DNA of 64,000 nucleotides from Antedon mediterranea (lineage: Eukaryota > Echinodermata > Crinoidea > Comatulida > Antedonidae), in NCBI RefSeq assembly GCF_964355755.1, contig NC_092680.1, positions 19,135,001 through 19,199,000 on the forward strand, written 5' to 3'. The position numbers and the translations under genes were made by a program. The notes under the pieces were generated by a model that had not been told where the DNA came from, ran no database searches, and was given only the letters and a program-made list of their open reading frames with translations. Positions within the stretch are counted from its first letter, which is position 1; every line of letters begins with the position of its first letter. Of the stretch, positions 12,797 to 24,400 are shown in pieces.

Positions 12797-12855
12797 AATC
12801 AACAACCCTTCGATTATAATGCGTCAAATCAAGGTGTCCTCACGCGACCTTAATT

Positions 12856-12871
12856 TGATTGACAGCTGTCA
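12856..12871 (+). promoter_or_regulatory. PBX-MEIS composite site overlapping a MEIS/TGIF-type palindrome
   Basis: TGATTGACAGCTGTCA: the 10-mer TGATTGACAG is the established PBX-MEIS/PREP composite element, and TGACAGCTGTCA is a perfect 12-bp palindrome of the MEIS/TGIF dimer type with a central CAGCTG E-box. A reverse-strand copy of the 10-mer lies at 12634-12643. Confidence 0.35.
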
Positions 12872-13140
12872 CTACCTGTTTCGGGTTTCTTATAATAACT
12901 ACCACATGGTTATGCTTGGTTCTGTTGCCGTAGAGATGGTTATGTTATGAGATCGTGAAAACACAGAAAAGTCGTGGTTGCAGTTTGGTTTTTGTTTTTA
13001 ATATTTGGTGTTTTGCCTGTGTTACCATATTCGGCTAGTTCATTCATTGGAAACATCATTTACATTTGCATAACCACAGTAGTAAGGGATGTAGGCCTAA
13101 TGTGTAATACATTAATTTAAAAACAAATACTGCGTAAAAT

Positions 13141-13164
13141 CATGGAGTAATCTTTACTCCATGG
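13141..13164. repeat. Short hairpin, CATGGAGTAA arms
   Basis: CATGGAGTAATCTTTACTCCATG: 10-base perfect arms with a 3-base loop. One of four similar hairpins in the window. Confidence 0.7.
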
Positions 13165-13217
13165 TAAAATCTCTACAAAATCAACCCGACGTAATTCTGT
13201 ATTGTGACAACGTTCAG

Positions 13218-13271
13218 TTCACTGAGATGAAAACCTGGTCTGACCGCCTACGAAAACTTCAAAGGGGATGA
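13218..13271 (+). CDS. Candidate terminal exon of the same small gene
   Basis: Acceptor CAACGTTCAG (ending 13217), then phase-0 codons FTEMKTWSDRLRKLQRG and TGA at 13269-13271. AATAAA follows at 13322-13327, a normal spacing for a 3' UTR. The frame stays open upstream to an ATG at 13161 (MVKSLQNQPDVILYCDNVQ), so a separate 36-aa single-exon ORF is the alternative. That ATG lies inside the short hairpin at 13141-13164. Confidence 0.28.
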   Translation, partial: FTEMKTWSDRLRKLQRG

Positions 13272-13321
13272 TGTGTTGCAAACCTGAAGAACAGGTCAAA
13301 GAACATTATGCAAGTTCCAAC

Positions 13322-13327
13322 AATAAA
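13322..13327 (+). terminator. Candidate polyadenylation signal of the small gene
   Basis: AATAAA 50 bases after the TGA at 13269-13271. It has meaning only if the small spliced gene model is right. Confidence 0.25.
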
Positions 13328-13734
13328 GCATATTAGTGATTATGAAGAATACTTTACTGGTTTCTCCCTTGAATTGAGGTTGGGGAAGGTGTATATATCG
13401 TATTCAATAAATACAAAATGAACAATATAGTTATAATAATGTTCCGATGCCTCCTTACATTACATTATTTTGCAGTAGCCTAAAAAATACTGTAGTTTTC
13501 AAAACACCGGTCTGCCAATTTATTTTCCGCTTTTACTTTCGATCACAAACACGTGTTATTCATTATAATGATAAGTGCATTATCTGTTTCGTGGACTTGA
13601 AGTTCTGATTGGTGGAAATTTACTCAGCAACAGAATATCGCCGATGGTTGCTGGAAATAATCGAGGCACTTGTTGGTCTTAAATTCCTTATGCAAGCTCT
13701 CATGCACTTTCAAGATCGTCCTTTTGTTTCGCTT

Positions 13735-13889
13735 GAAGAGGCTGTGGCGTAAAACAGCGGGCAAAGGGCCGATGGTTTATCGCTCATTAGGGGCCCTCCA
13801 ATGCTGGAGAGTTGCATTGGACTTCTCATGCTCTGGTGGGGCCACTTAAGCCAGTGAGCGCTTATAGTCGTTACGTCACTAAGAAGAGG
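13735..13889. mobile_element. MITE family C, decayed copy
   Basis: CTGTGGCGTAAAACAGCGGG on the left and CAGTGAGCGCTTATAGTCGT then TACGTCACT on the right, with GGGGCCCTCC inside. Clearly related to the two better copies but more diverged. Confidence 0.55.
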
Positions 13890-14629
13890 CCTATGCCTAC
13901 TGATCATGTACTGCTATTTTCCATAAAAGTTGGGGTTAGGCATGTACATTGAATAAAAAGACGGTAATGACAGACCCATCGATTAACGGATGTATCTTTT
14001 AACACATAATTAATTACAAGTTAAACACATTCTGATTAATATACTTGATTCAGTTCGAATCTTGTGTCTGGCTTGTCTGTTTGTTTTTAATTCGTGTTAT
14101 TGAAGCATGTTAATGTATAGTGATCAACATGCTACCAGATTAAATAAATAAAGAGGTCTTTCACTCAATTTGGTTCTGTCTGTTTCGATTCAGAACACGA
14201 TTATCATGCCATCTTGCCAATGACGTCATCTTTCAGCGGCAATTTGCTTTGATGGTGTTATTTTGATTCATTTTGTTGTTGTTATTCGTTTATCTTTCAC
14301 AGATACCTAGTCTCAAACCTTTACTGTATTGGTACCAATATTTTTTGAGAAAAAAATTCATTCATTATTTCTGAAATTTGAAAAACAAAAAATAAATAAA
14401 TAAGAATAATGTTATTTTTTAAGAGGGTTTTCGTTATAAAAATTAAATTAACATTTTTCCACGATCGTTAATTTCAACAAGAAAAATGTTACGTAATGTT
14501 TTGTTCATTATCCAATGAATGCCCAGAGTAACTCAGTGTGCGTACGAATGAATGACAGTTTATATCTTCATGGTTATCATAATTAATAGTTTTTAAATAC
14601 CATTACATAATCTACCACTGTTACTGACA

Positions 14630-14880
14630 CCTTATGACAATGACTACCAGGGTTAACAGTAAGACTTGTCTCATCTTGACCTACGCCGTACTATAGGTTA
14701 TTTTTCACGAAAAAAGAGATTTTCTTGCTTTACAGTAGGCCTGCTGTAACAGTTACCATAGAATGACATGTTTCGTCTTGACCAACTACACAGGACAATA
14801 GTTAGTCACGAACACTTTTTAAATTAATTTTTTTATAAAAAAATAGTGGTAAACTCATCTTGACCCAGAGCTTTCAGGAA
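14630..14880 (+). repeat. Degenerate repeat around TCATCTTGACC
   Basis: Three blocks carry a TGTTAC..ACC / GTCTCATCTTGACC-like pair (14641-14690, 14748-14792, 14845-14870). A fourth, TCATCTTGACC after TTACCATAAAC, is at 17070-17125. Confidence 0.4.
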
Positions 14881-16146
14881 ACACTAGCCCTTCATCAGTG
14901 AAAGAAAATGAATGTGTAAATATGTATTTATCTTTAGTTTGCTTAATATTAATAAAATCTCATTAAATGTGGCCTAAATAAATTCCATCGGATCTGAGCA
15001 TGGTATATCAACACGAAGCATTAACGTGACCATGGGAAATTCCACGACGAAAGAACTGTCAGTGTGAGTGTCTTTACGTGTGATTCGTGGAAATTAGTCG
15101 CGTGTCATGATGCGATAATTTAATGTTATTATACAGTACCCGCCCGTTAACTATGACGTCATAACTGGCGTGACACCACACCATTGAGAGACTGAAAGCT
15201 GCGGGTATTTTGAAGGTAGAACTGTTGTGCCTGGTCAGATCATGTATCATGTTGGTCAGTATTTAGGCTGCGGCATGATATTAGCTTCACTTACAACTAT
15301 AAGGTTTTATGAGTTGTTTTTGAACTTCCAATTAACTGGTTACATTTCAATGTACATAGTTTTCAATTAATTTTTGGATTGTAGACCTAAGTTCTTTCTT
15401 ATCATTACTAATTGAATGGTTAAGTTCGTATCCCGCTCAGTATTATATGTATTGCACCCATGAAAGTTCAATGGTTTTATTACACAGCAGTTTTTATTTA
15501 TTTATTATTTTGTTTATAGAATGTTACGCAACGCGTCCTAATAAATAAAACACGAACAATGTCACTGAGGCTGGACCAAGAAAGAATAAAAATATGTATC
15601 ATGCATAAACCAAAATCTTGTAACCCTAAACAATGTACCGTCCTAATATATACAGATATTATATTAGATATATTACGGTACCTGCCCTATAAGCCATGCA
15701 ATTTAGGCCTGCATTTCACTTTTTTCCTTTCGTGTTATTGAATCGACTTAGTTTCATTAGAAAACTGCTTATAAATTATTTTACTATAGGCCAATGACTG
15801 ACAGGCCCATAGTATATACCTCATATCATACCACAGTCGGGAAACCGACAATACATAACATATCCACCAAGGTCGACAAAAGTCGACACTCCCGACATAA
15901 GCCACATACGGTACCGACTGGAAAATAAGAATATGAGTTCAAGGGGTAAATTTGAATATGTATAGAAACCACGCGGTTTGTGTTATCTAAAAATATTTCA
16001 TAAATGTCGTTTGAAAATAGATGATTTCTTTTAAGTTGTTGTAATTACGATCTCACAGAAAGTACATAGAACTAATTAATCGATGTTCGAGTGATTTTAG
16101 AGAAATATGACCACTTGGTGTGAAGCTAGGCCAAGGCATGTGGTGA

Positions 16147-16284
16147 CTTGAAATCATTCGCCTGCAAGAAACGTTCTTCGCCCTGAAGAATGAATGGATT
16201 GATTGCTATCAGGATAACTTATATGTATGCAGTATAGGCCTAGACAGACCGGACAGCAAGGTAAGAGTAATAACAAGTATATAA
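16147..16284 (+). pseudogene. LINE endonuclease-domain relic
   Basis: A 45-codon open stretch reading LEIIRLQETFFALKNEWIDC, then YQDNLYVCSIGLDRPDSK. Ile-x-x-Leu-Gln-Glu-Thr followed by a Tyr- and Gly-containing loop fits the start of the apurinic-type endonuclease of non-LTR retrotransposons, where the Glu of LQE is a metal ligand. An upstream TGA and downstream TAA break it. An alternative is an exon of a host gene ending at AAG/GTAAGA (16260). Confidence 0.35.
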
Positions 16285-17908
16285 TTTAAAATTTGAAGGA
16301 ATATGGTGGCTACAATCTTATTAGTTTTCTTAGATAAATGCACGGATCAAGTGCCGTTTTCGGCTATCTCGACGCTCTATATACAGTGTATGATGTTCCA
16401 TTCATATGATAGGGTGTGGTGTATTATGTATTTATAAATAAATATATATCAAAGTATATTTTATGTTATATATTAGTGATTTTTTGTTAGTTTTTGGAAT
16501 ACATTTGCTGGATTAAGTATGGTCAGGTCGGTCACATACCACACATCGGCCACAAACAATATCTAAACCACTGTATGCATGTTGTTATTTGCTGCCTAAA
16601 ATCAATAATTTTAGTACTTTTTATCATAATTTACTAATTTTCTCATAATGTTCTCATAAATAATATTTTAAAAGACGTATTAAAAGATACCAAATTTAAT
16701 AAGGAACATTTGTTTTTAGAAACATCTTAAAGTAAAGTTTTTAAAAAAAGAGGCAAACAAAAAAAACGTGAAGAAACAGCAATTAAAAATGTGGTCTCAT
16801 GGTTTGTGATTGCTCATTAAAAACATATTTTAATATGATTGCAGACAGTAATAGGCCTACAAATAATTCGTTATTTTATGTATGTTATAGGGCCAAAGTT
16901 CAATTTTGAAATGTATCATCACATCCTCGATTTCTGTTTTACAGTATTATAAATTGAGATCGTTCGTAATTATGTAGGCCTACGTCTATAAACAGAAATG
17001 CAGTTAAACTATCGTACTCTATGTTATTATTGTTATTTCATGTAATTTGTATCGACTGTTATGTCAATTAACGATGTTACCATAAACTTCAGCTATGTCT
17101 ATAAATATTAATCTCATCTTGACCACGGGGCACCTGGGTAATATTATCTATGAGTGATTGCCTCTATGCAGCCCAGTGCAATTAGATCACGTGACAGATG
17201 TCAAAGTACTTCTTGGTTACCAAATACAGTACAGTGGTCTAAAGTTATTTTTAAAATATCCGGTAGTAAGTAAAGCCATTCTGCGAAGAACTAGTTAGGA
17301 AATGTGGTAATTCGTACTTACTGACCTTGGTGTTTTAATATAAGTGTTGTAATTTTAAGATATTATGTTTACCTAATTAATTTCTGGATGCGATCCTTGG
17401 AATGAACGGAGTGCATGTTGTCTCCGCAACAGAGGAATTAGTGTGTAATAGTCGCCTGTTATTATTACGCCTAGTTGCGCATAAAGGGGAAACATCAGCA
17501 ATTCGCTCGACCTTCACGATGTGAATGCACTTTTTTTTTACAACAACAAAGCCTTAAAACTTTAGTCTCTACGTAGATTATTTTATACAACCAAACTATA
17601 ATATGAATAATGGTACTGTAATTACAATATTCCAAAAAGCAAAATCTATATTTATTAGAAAATTCATCCGATCACCAAAAAGAAAAAAAACGAAAAAAAA
17701 AAAATATAAATAAACACACAAACAAAAACCACTTTATATTCACCGCACACGAACATATCAGTTTACGGTAAACATGGACTGGATAAAAATGGAATGGAAG
17801 ATTATGATTATTCCGTCAGTCCGGAATCATTTGTTTTTATTGTCATTTTATAATATTAACAATGTAGGCCCAACTTGGACGTAAGCTTCGTTCTTCGGTG
17901 CGTTCTTA

Positions 17909-18216
17909 GGCGTGGTTCCCACTAGCGACGCAACACAAGGACGTAAACGCAACGCAAGCGTTTTAACTAATGACAAGCGATTGTGATTGGTCAATTCACT
18001 TGCGCTGCGTTACGTCCTTAAATTGCCTTGCTAGTAATGCTTGGTTCCCACTAGCGACGCAACACAAGGACGTAACGCAACGCAAGTGAATTGACCAATC
18101 ACAAGCGATGGCTTATTCGCTTGTGATTGCTAACTGTCTATAACTTCGCTTGTCATTGGTTAACACGCTTGCGTTGCGTTTACGTCCTTGCGTTGCGTTC
18201 TAGTGGGAACCAAGCT
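17909..18216. mobile_element. MITE family A, two adjacent copies in opposite orientation
   Basis: An internally deleted copy (17909-18034) is followed after a few bases by a full copy (18039-18216) in the reverse orientation. Further degraded pieces follow to about 18420 (AACCAAGCTTTAAGCGACG and CGTTACGTTGCGTCGCTTGT). This looks like insertion into or beside an older copy. Confidence 0.8.
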
Positions 18217-19070
18217 TGAGAACCAAGCTTTAAGCGACGTATTGACGCAAAGTGCTGTATTGCGTAATCACAAGTGGAAAAACGACGACGCAATAGTGCT
18301 GCAAACATCGCAGGTTTGATTTCACGCAGGCGGGAGAAAACACAATTATTAGAAGGGCATTTGTTTACGTTTCGTAGATCGCGTTACGTTGCGTCGCTTG
18401 TCGGAACCAAGTTTAAATGGGATCCTCCAATCTTTAGACCCCAACGTACTGTACACATAGCTGGCACTCAATATACGACAAGCGCCCGCTAGATTATTGT
18501 ATTGGTCCATGGATGGATGAACGAAATGTAGTTTCCTAGTTTAGTTGTGTCCGCCTTAATATTTGTAAAAAGATAAATATTTTGGCCAGATTGAAATTTT
18601 TTGAAAAATCTTCTCAGTTAATCGTTTGAGGAACAACGAAACCATCAAGAAGGTAGTTAGCATCTAATTTCGTATTTTTACCATTGGTTTGATAAAAAGA
18701 ATTTTATACATTCATCATTTGTGATTACAAACCCAAACCATGAGATGGATATTTATTATTAAGTTCTCCCTAGGATGAAACATGTTTGTTTTATATAGAA
18801 AAATTCATATTTATCGTTATCGTCGTAGTATAAATGGGCATGTAGGGGTACACAGGGTGCCCTATTTAACAACCAAAATACAACTATGAACTTTTTATTA
18901 TCAGTTTATTTTTTAACAAACTACCGTACTTAAAAATGTATTTGTTAAAAAAATATAAACGCAGCTTAAGCTTAACATTTAATTCGCCGCTCTGCGCGAG
19001 GCAACACGATAGAGATTCGCCCTTGTCACGTGTCATTTAAGTTACGTCATGTTGCTATGAAAGACAGCGA

Positions 19071-19080
19071 TGATTGACAG
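19071..19080 (+). promoter_or_regulatory. PBX-MEIS-type 10-mer
   Basis: Exact TGATTGACAG, about 45 bases downstream of a CACGTG E-box (19027-19032). Sequence match only. Confidence 0.25.
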
Positions 19081-20539
19081 GCAGTGACGTATAATATTAT
19101 ACGATGGTGCCTTCATAAAATGCTTTGTATTTACAAAATCGGATTTTCTTTTCTTTGCGTCTACGTTATTTGTTTATTTTGTTGCTATTTTCTCAATTGT
19201 AAATTGACAGAAATCATGCATGTGAATAATAATAATAATTAATCTTTTTCTTTCTAAATAAAAAAGCATTGTTCTTCACCAATAATCAGAAATTTTTTTG
19301 AAGAGGCCAAGCGACGACATTTTCATTTCCACAACCTTTAAAATTACTGTTCTTTAAATAAATAATTAGAAAAGTCGGTAAGGTGGAATTATGGACTTGG
19401 ACATGGTTCGGTATTGCGACAACCTTGGCTCATAGTGCTAAAACCCCGATCATCACGTTTCAATGCTTCTAAACATGCGGCTGGTGATTTTTGATTTAGC
19501 ATTTTCACGGTATTTTACTCTCCCCACGTGCAACAACATCCGTCTGGTCTTTTTGACGTCGCTTTATAACAAGCCAATTTTACCGGTTGTAGATTCAGTC
19601 TCTTTCATTTATGTTTTCCTTACCTTTGCTTCAGTAAGCAAGGCACCTACGTAAACAATATCGCAACACGTGGCCATTGCAACTTTATTTACCTGTGTTT
19701 TATTTGCCAATATTATAATTTTATCACGGTCTGTTAAACTTCCGGGACGTTAGTAATAGCACTATAATATAAACACTGCCTATTGAAGAACTTACCATGG
19801 AAATACAGTTAAAGTTCCTACTTTATGCCATTACTAGTACCCTATTACTGTTTAAAGTTCGATCGGACAAATGTTATTTGTGTTTGCTTAGGCCTACCAT
19901 AATTATATACAGCCATGAGCGTGTGTGTGCGGTACAGCGTGGTCGCAAAAGCCGACCGTTCTCGTGGGCCAAACTGAAAGCCCAAACAACTGATACACAG
20001 ATCATTAATTCATTTTAATGACATCTTTTTAGAAAATATAAATGATACATATTTGGAAGTACTTTTTATTAGTATTTTAAAATGGACATTGGGTGAGCAT
20101 GCCAAAAAGAACAGTTTAATGAAGGATAAATGGTATACTTACTAACATTTAAAAGTGTTTAATTTGACCCAACGCAACGACATAGAGTAGTTGTCGAATC
20201 AGTCGCGACAGCTACCGTCGTTGTTATGGTCAATTGTGCGTTGCGTCCATTAGGATCAAAAGCTTGACCATGTTTTTTTTCCTTAAGCACCAGTAATCCA
20301 ACTGGATTACATGTAACTATTGAATGGACAGACAACATTTACAGTGTCCTTAATCAAGAGATTATTATCACTTTTATATGATTAGGCCTACCAATCATTT
20401 ACTAAGTCGTCATGATTATCATTACCAATCTATCAAATATCATCATCATAAATCTCTCACACCATATGAATGATGTAGATTATGAATATAGTTTCAAAAT
20501 AGTAGGCCTATAATATTATAATCTCTATAATACAATAAC

Positions 20540-21175
20540 TGTAGCAGTACAGTATATTGTACAAACTGTATTGCATTCATTGTCATCAAATCAATATATT
20601 ATTTGAATTCCTGGAAAGGTGTAATTTATTTTAATGTCACGGCGTCTATCAACAGCACACGGTACTATTAATGATTGAAGTTTATGTAATTACCTGGTGC
20701 GCAGAAGACCTTACCTGTAACTATATTTAAATAATTATGAATAAAATAATAGGTTATACTGTTCCATTCAGTTTTCTCTGTCGGTATCATTTATATCAAT
20801 ATGGTAGGCCTATAACCTTTAACTTTTCACTCTTTCCGTTTAAATTTAGGATTTTATACTGTCCTATCATGTTTAATGTATTTTTCAGTCAGTATGCTAA
20901 ACGTGCCAGTACAAATTGTATTGCATTAATTTTTCTCTAAAAATCAATATGTCATTTGAATTCCTGGAAAGGTGTAATTTATTTTAATGCCACGGCGTCT
21001 TTCAAAAGCACACGGTACTCTATTAATGACTATGAATAAAATAAAATAGTAATACTTTCCCATTCAGTTTTATTTATGAATCATTTATATCAATATGGTA
21101 GGCCTATAACCTTTAACGTTTCACTTGAGGATTTCACATCATGTTTAATGTATTTTGCAGTCAGTATGCTAAATG
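20540..21175 (+). repeat. Imperfect tandem duplication, period about 295-350 bp
   Basis: Blocks TTTGAATTCCTGGAAAGGTG (20603 and 20955), the following GTAATTTATTTTAATG.CACGGCGTCT, ATATGGTAGGCCTATAACC (20798 and 21093) and TCAGTATGCTAAA repeat in the same order. The copies have diverged and lost different pieces. Confidence 0.7.
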
Positions 21176-21353
21176 GGACTTTAATTTTTTAAGCAAGTGA
21201 TACGTTTTTAAACAGATTGGACCTGTACTGTATAATCATGGTTTAAAAAAGTGAATAGGCCTACACTTCAATCATTAACTTCACTCGTCACTGGGATGGA
21301 TAAACTATTACGGGGTTTGTGGAATGGAGTTTTAGAATCCTGGTACTAGGAGA

Positions 21354-21534
21354 GGATTGAACCCTGACACTAGGTCACGATTGAACTCGTGACACTACGT
21401 CACGATTGAACCCTGACACTAGGTCTGGATTGAACCCTGACACTAGATCAGGATTGAACCCTGACACTATGTCAGGATTGAACTCTGACACTGTCACGAT
21501 TGATCCCTGACACTACTGTAGGTCACGATTGATT
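21354..21534 (+). repeat. Minisatellite, 24-bp unit
   Basis: About seven copies of a unit like GATTGAACCCTGACACTAGG then TCAC, with substitutions and small gaps. Non-coding. Confidence 0.8.
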
Positions 21535-22584
21535 GAAGTCAAGAACGTTAACAACCAAGTTACAGTTCCACACACAAGACTTATAAATAAATCAACCACA
21601 AATACGGTAATCTTTGTTTAATTATTATTTATTTCTTAGCAAATGTGTTGAAACAAAAATAACAGCTGCTAAGTGGTTATGCCAGCACATACCTTATTCA
21701 GCAGAAAAATAAACCCAAACAAGTACAAATTGATTATATTCGAGAAAAGATGGTTACAAAATTATGAAGAAAACTCATTATTAACAAAAAATATATATAA
21801 AAATCCTTCTGAGCTTCGGTAGAATGTTCTGTTTATAATAATTTACGAGACTTCGTAAGCCTAAACTTCCGACCCCCTTTCTTTCGGAATGTTCTCCAAA
21901 CAACACAGTTTTTGTTAAAATGTCCGCACTGTAATATTCCTCCCCATTGTGGAATGGAACATGCGGATTTTCTTAACTAAAATATGTTTGTTGATTTACT
22001 ATATTTCAGTATAATATAGTTATTAGTAAACCAGATTATAATATATGAATATCAAAATGATAGTGTACTGTTGCAGTACAGTACGTTGCGAGTTTATTAT
22101 TATTAATGAAGAACAGGTCTATATTTATTATCGTATATACATAGAGGAAAAAAACCCTTCCCAAATCAAATGTTCGAATACAGCACCATATACATCTGGT
22201 GACGTATACAGACATGAATATCCATCCCGAACTAAAACACACATTATTGTTCTTGGAATTCGGTCATTAAACCCCGTTCAAACTACTATGAATATGAAAT
22301 GAATCTTATGTTATAACAAAAGAAACTGTTTAGCACACAGTTTGAACAGGGCTTAAATTAAACTAAAATGGTATCAATACGTCATGTATTCCCATTGTAA
22401 GGGTCATTGCACATTCAGTTACATTAGTCAGAACATATACTCAATACACCGTCCTCTACAGTGTTAGTACTCTTTTTGTTTGCATGCTTCAGTCAAGTAT
22501 GCAGCAGGGACATAACTTATTAAACCTTTTGTATTCATTTGCAGCATGTTCTAAGGTGTGAAATACTAGTTTCAATTTTCAACC

Positions 22585-22610
22585 AGAGCCATATATAATA
22601 ATGGCTCTGT
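22585..22610. repeat. Short hairpin, CAGAGCCAT arms
   Basis: CAGAGCCAT, eight AT bases, ATGGCTCTG. 9-base perfect arms in otherwise plain DNA. Confidence 0.65.
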
Positions 22611-23023
22611 TTTCAACTACAAAGTAGCGCCCCCAATTTCCAAATTATTAATGAGCCTCGATTTCACTTCGCAGCTAGCTGTAAAGGTGTACGTTTAATT
22701 GGTACCAGTAAATTAACAAGAGATAGACCGACATTGTTTTGAATTTAAAATTGCACAGAAATTCTGTGAAATCTCTCACAATTCCAGTGAGTATTGCACT
22801 TAGATAAACTTTGAATATTGGTCTGCAACGAACGGGCAATGAATTATAATCCAAGTGGAATGGTGCTGTAATGTATTAACAGTGCAGAGAGTGAAATCGA
22901 GGCTTACGTACTTGTTTTGTTATGAATAAAACATTAGAATACATACATATTATTATAATGCTTTACAGTTAAAATCAAATACCTGTATTATCTACATGAG
23001 ATATCCGTGAATCACATCTAGCA

Positions 23024-23029
23024 TTTATT
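23024..23029 (-). terminator. SoxF: Candidate SoxF polyadenylation signal
   Basis: AATAAA on the minus strand, 335 bases downstream of the SoxF stop codon. It is the first canonical hexamer I found below the stop. In AT-rich DNA such hexamers are frequent, so the end of the transcript could lie further down. Confidence 0.35.
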
Positions 23030-23363
23030 ATATACAACTTTAAAATCACATTCAAGAATCAACTAACTTTAGCCTAAATGCTACGGGCTTGCATAGTATG
23101 CCAAAAAATGCATTTTAGTCTTAAACTGCGAACAATATTAAATATAATATCTGGTCCAAAAATTCTGTCTCATTATAAAAATTGATTTTAGTAGAAAAAT
23201 ATTCACAATCCTTTCACCATGGGAAGAGAGGTATTTCATATAGTCGTAATTATTTGTTATGGAAGATGTATTATTTTATCACGAGATAACGGAACATGTT
23301 CCAGTTAGTCTTGTGATTACCCACAATTCACTGACTCCAGTCCGCCAGGTTGCGCGCGCGCGT

Positions 23364-24400
23364 TTACTCGTAAACGGACGCTGACGCATCTGCTAAAACA
23401 GACGATAGAAGCTCCACATCCGAGGATGACATGGCCGGTGTGGTATCAGGAATGAGCATAGGGGTATTCAAGTACATGTCAAATTCATCTCTGTTCAAAT
23501 CATTTAATTGTTCTGTTGCGGTGAACTGTTCTAATGACATGGTTGCCACATCCTCGGCAGAAAATACGTTCATGTTCGAATCAGAGTTCAAATTGAACAT
23601 TTGATGATGTACATCTGGCTGCGACAGCTCGCAGAACTGTTGCTGAGGAACGTTACCATTTAACGTGGTTGAGAGTATAGTATTCATGCCGTGTTGGCAC
23701 TGTTGTGTCTGGTTGCTAACAAGTTCGTGCAGGTGTGTCAGTGTTTCACACGCAGGGAACGCGGACGTCGTTGCAGTGTGAGATACGAAGCGATTGTCCG
23801 TAACCTCCTGTTTCATATTGAAATTTATATTTAGATTTCCAAGCTTGTTTGAGATACGACTCGAACTGTCGTTGCAGGACGTTTGCGTATTGAATGTAAA
23901 AACATCGTCCATCGACTCAATCGGAGACATCTCTGGGGTTGGCAAACCCATTGCATTGATGAAGCCCCTGTTATGTATAGGGGTTTGGCGAAGACCTGAC
24001 GCGTTCGTTCCAGTGAAAGAGCTCAGAGGTGGAAGAGGATATCGAATTGATGTGAGCTCTTCCGAAGTGGAATTACCGTCGGTGTTGTCCAATGGGGTTG
24101 GTGATGTTCTTGGGGAAACATCAGGCGTCTGAATATTGTTATTAAAGTTTGTAGATGCCGGACTGTTGACGTCGCTTCCAACAGGCGATGGTGAAGATGA
24201 CGACGATTGGGCGTTGGTACCGGAAGTCTCAGAAGAGGCTGATGACGTTGATACGGATCGCTTGTTTCGCTTTGGGCCTTTACGTCTCCTAGGCCTGTAT
24301 TTATATTCAGGGTAATCCGACATATGTTTCACTCTTAATCGTTCAGCTTCCTCTACAAATGGCCGTTTATCTGGAAGGGAAAGGCTCTTCCAAGTTTTTC
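23364..24400 (-). CDS. SoxF: SoxF-class HMG-box transcription factor, coding exon 2
   Basis: Second and last coding exon, entered through a pyrimidine-rich acceptor ending TTTTGCAG (AG at 24402-24401). Its first two bases complete Gly108. It supplies the rest of the HMG box ([20 protein letters not shown], then [20 protein letters not shown], to about residue 148), ending in the basic nuclear-localisation tail typical of Sox proteins. Then follows a long Ser/Thr/Asn/Pro-rich low-complexity region (about 150-400), the usual form of a Sox activation domain. [10 protein letters not shown] at about 410-419 matches the Sox17 C-terminal motif (DxxEFxxYL type) known to contact beta-catenin. The protein ends SVYE and TAA at 23364-23366. 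The ORF extends upstream of the acceptor to an ATG at 24434, but that part is intron: it carries the polypyrimidine tract and breaks the HMG box. The class assignment is very secure; orthology to one of the vertebrate paralogues is not implied. Confidence 0.96.

Larger units (their letters stand above)
13330..20539. other. No host gene seen between listed repeats
   Basis: Apart from the MITEs, the LINE relic at 16.15 kb and the TCATCTTGACC repeats, I find nothing with coding character. A CACGTG E-box and a TGATTGACAG site near 19.03-19.08 kb lie in a GC-richer patch that could be regulatory. Confidence 0.45.

Noticed and set aside
23794-24132. 112-codon plus-strand ORF
   Set aside because: Antisense shadow of SoxF exon 2, whose minus-strand reading is secure.
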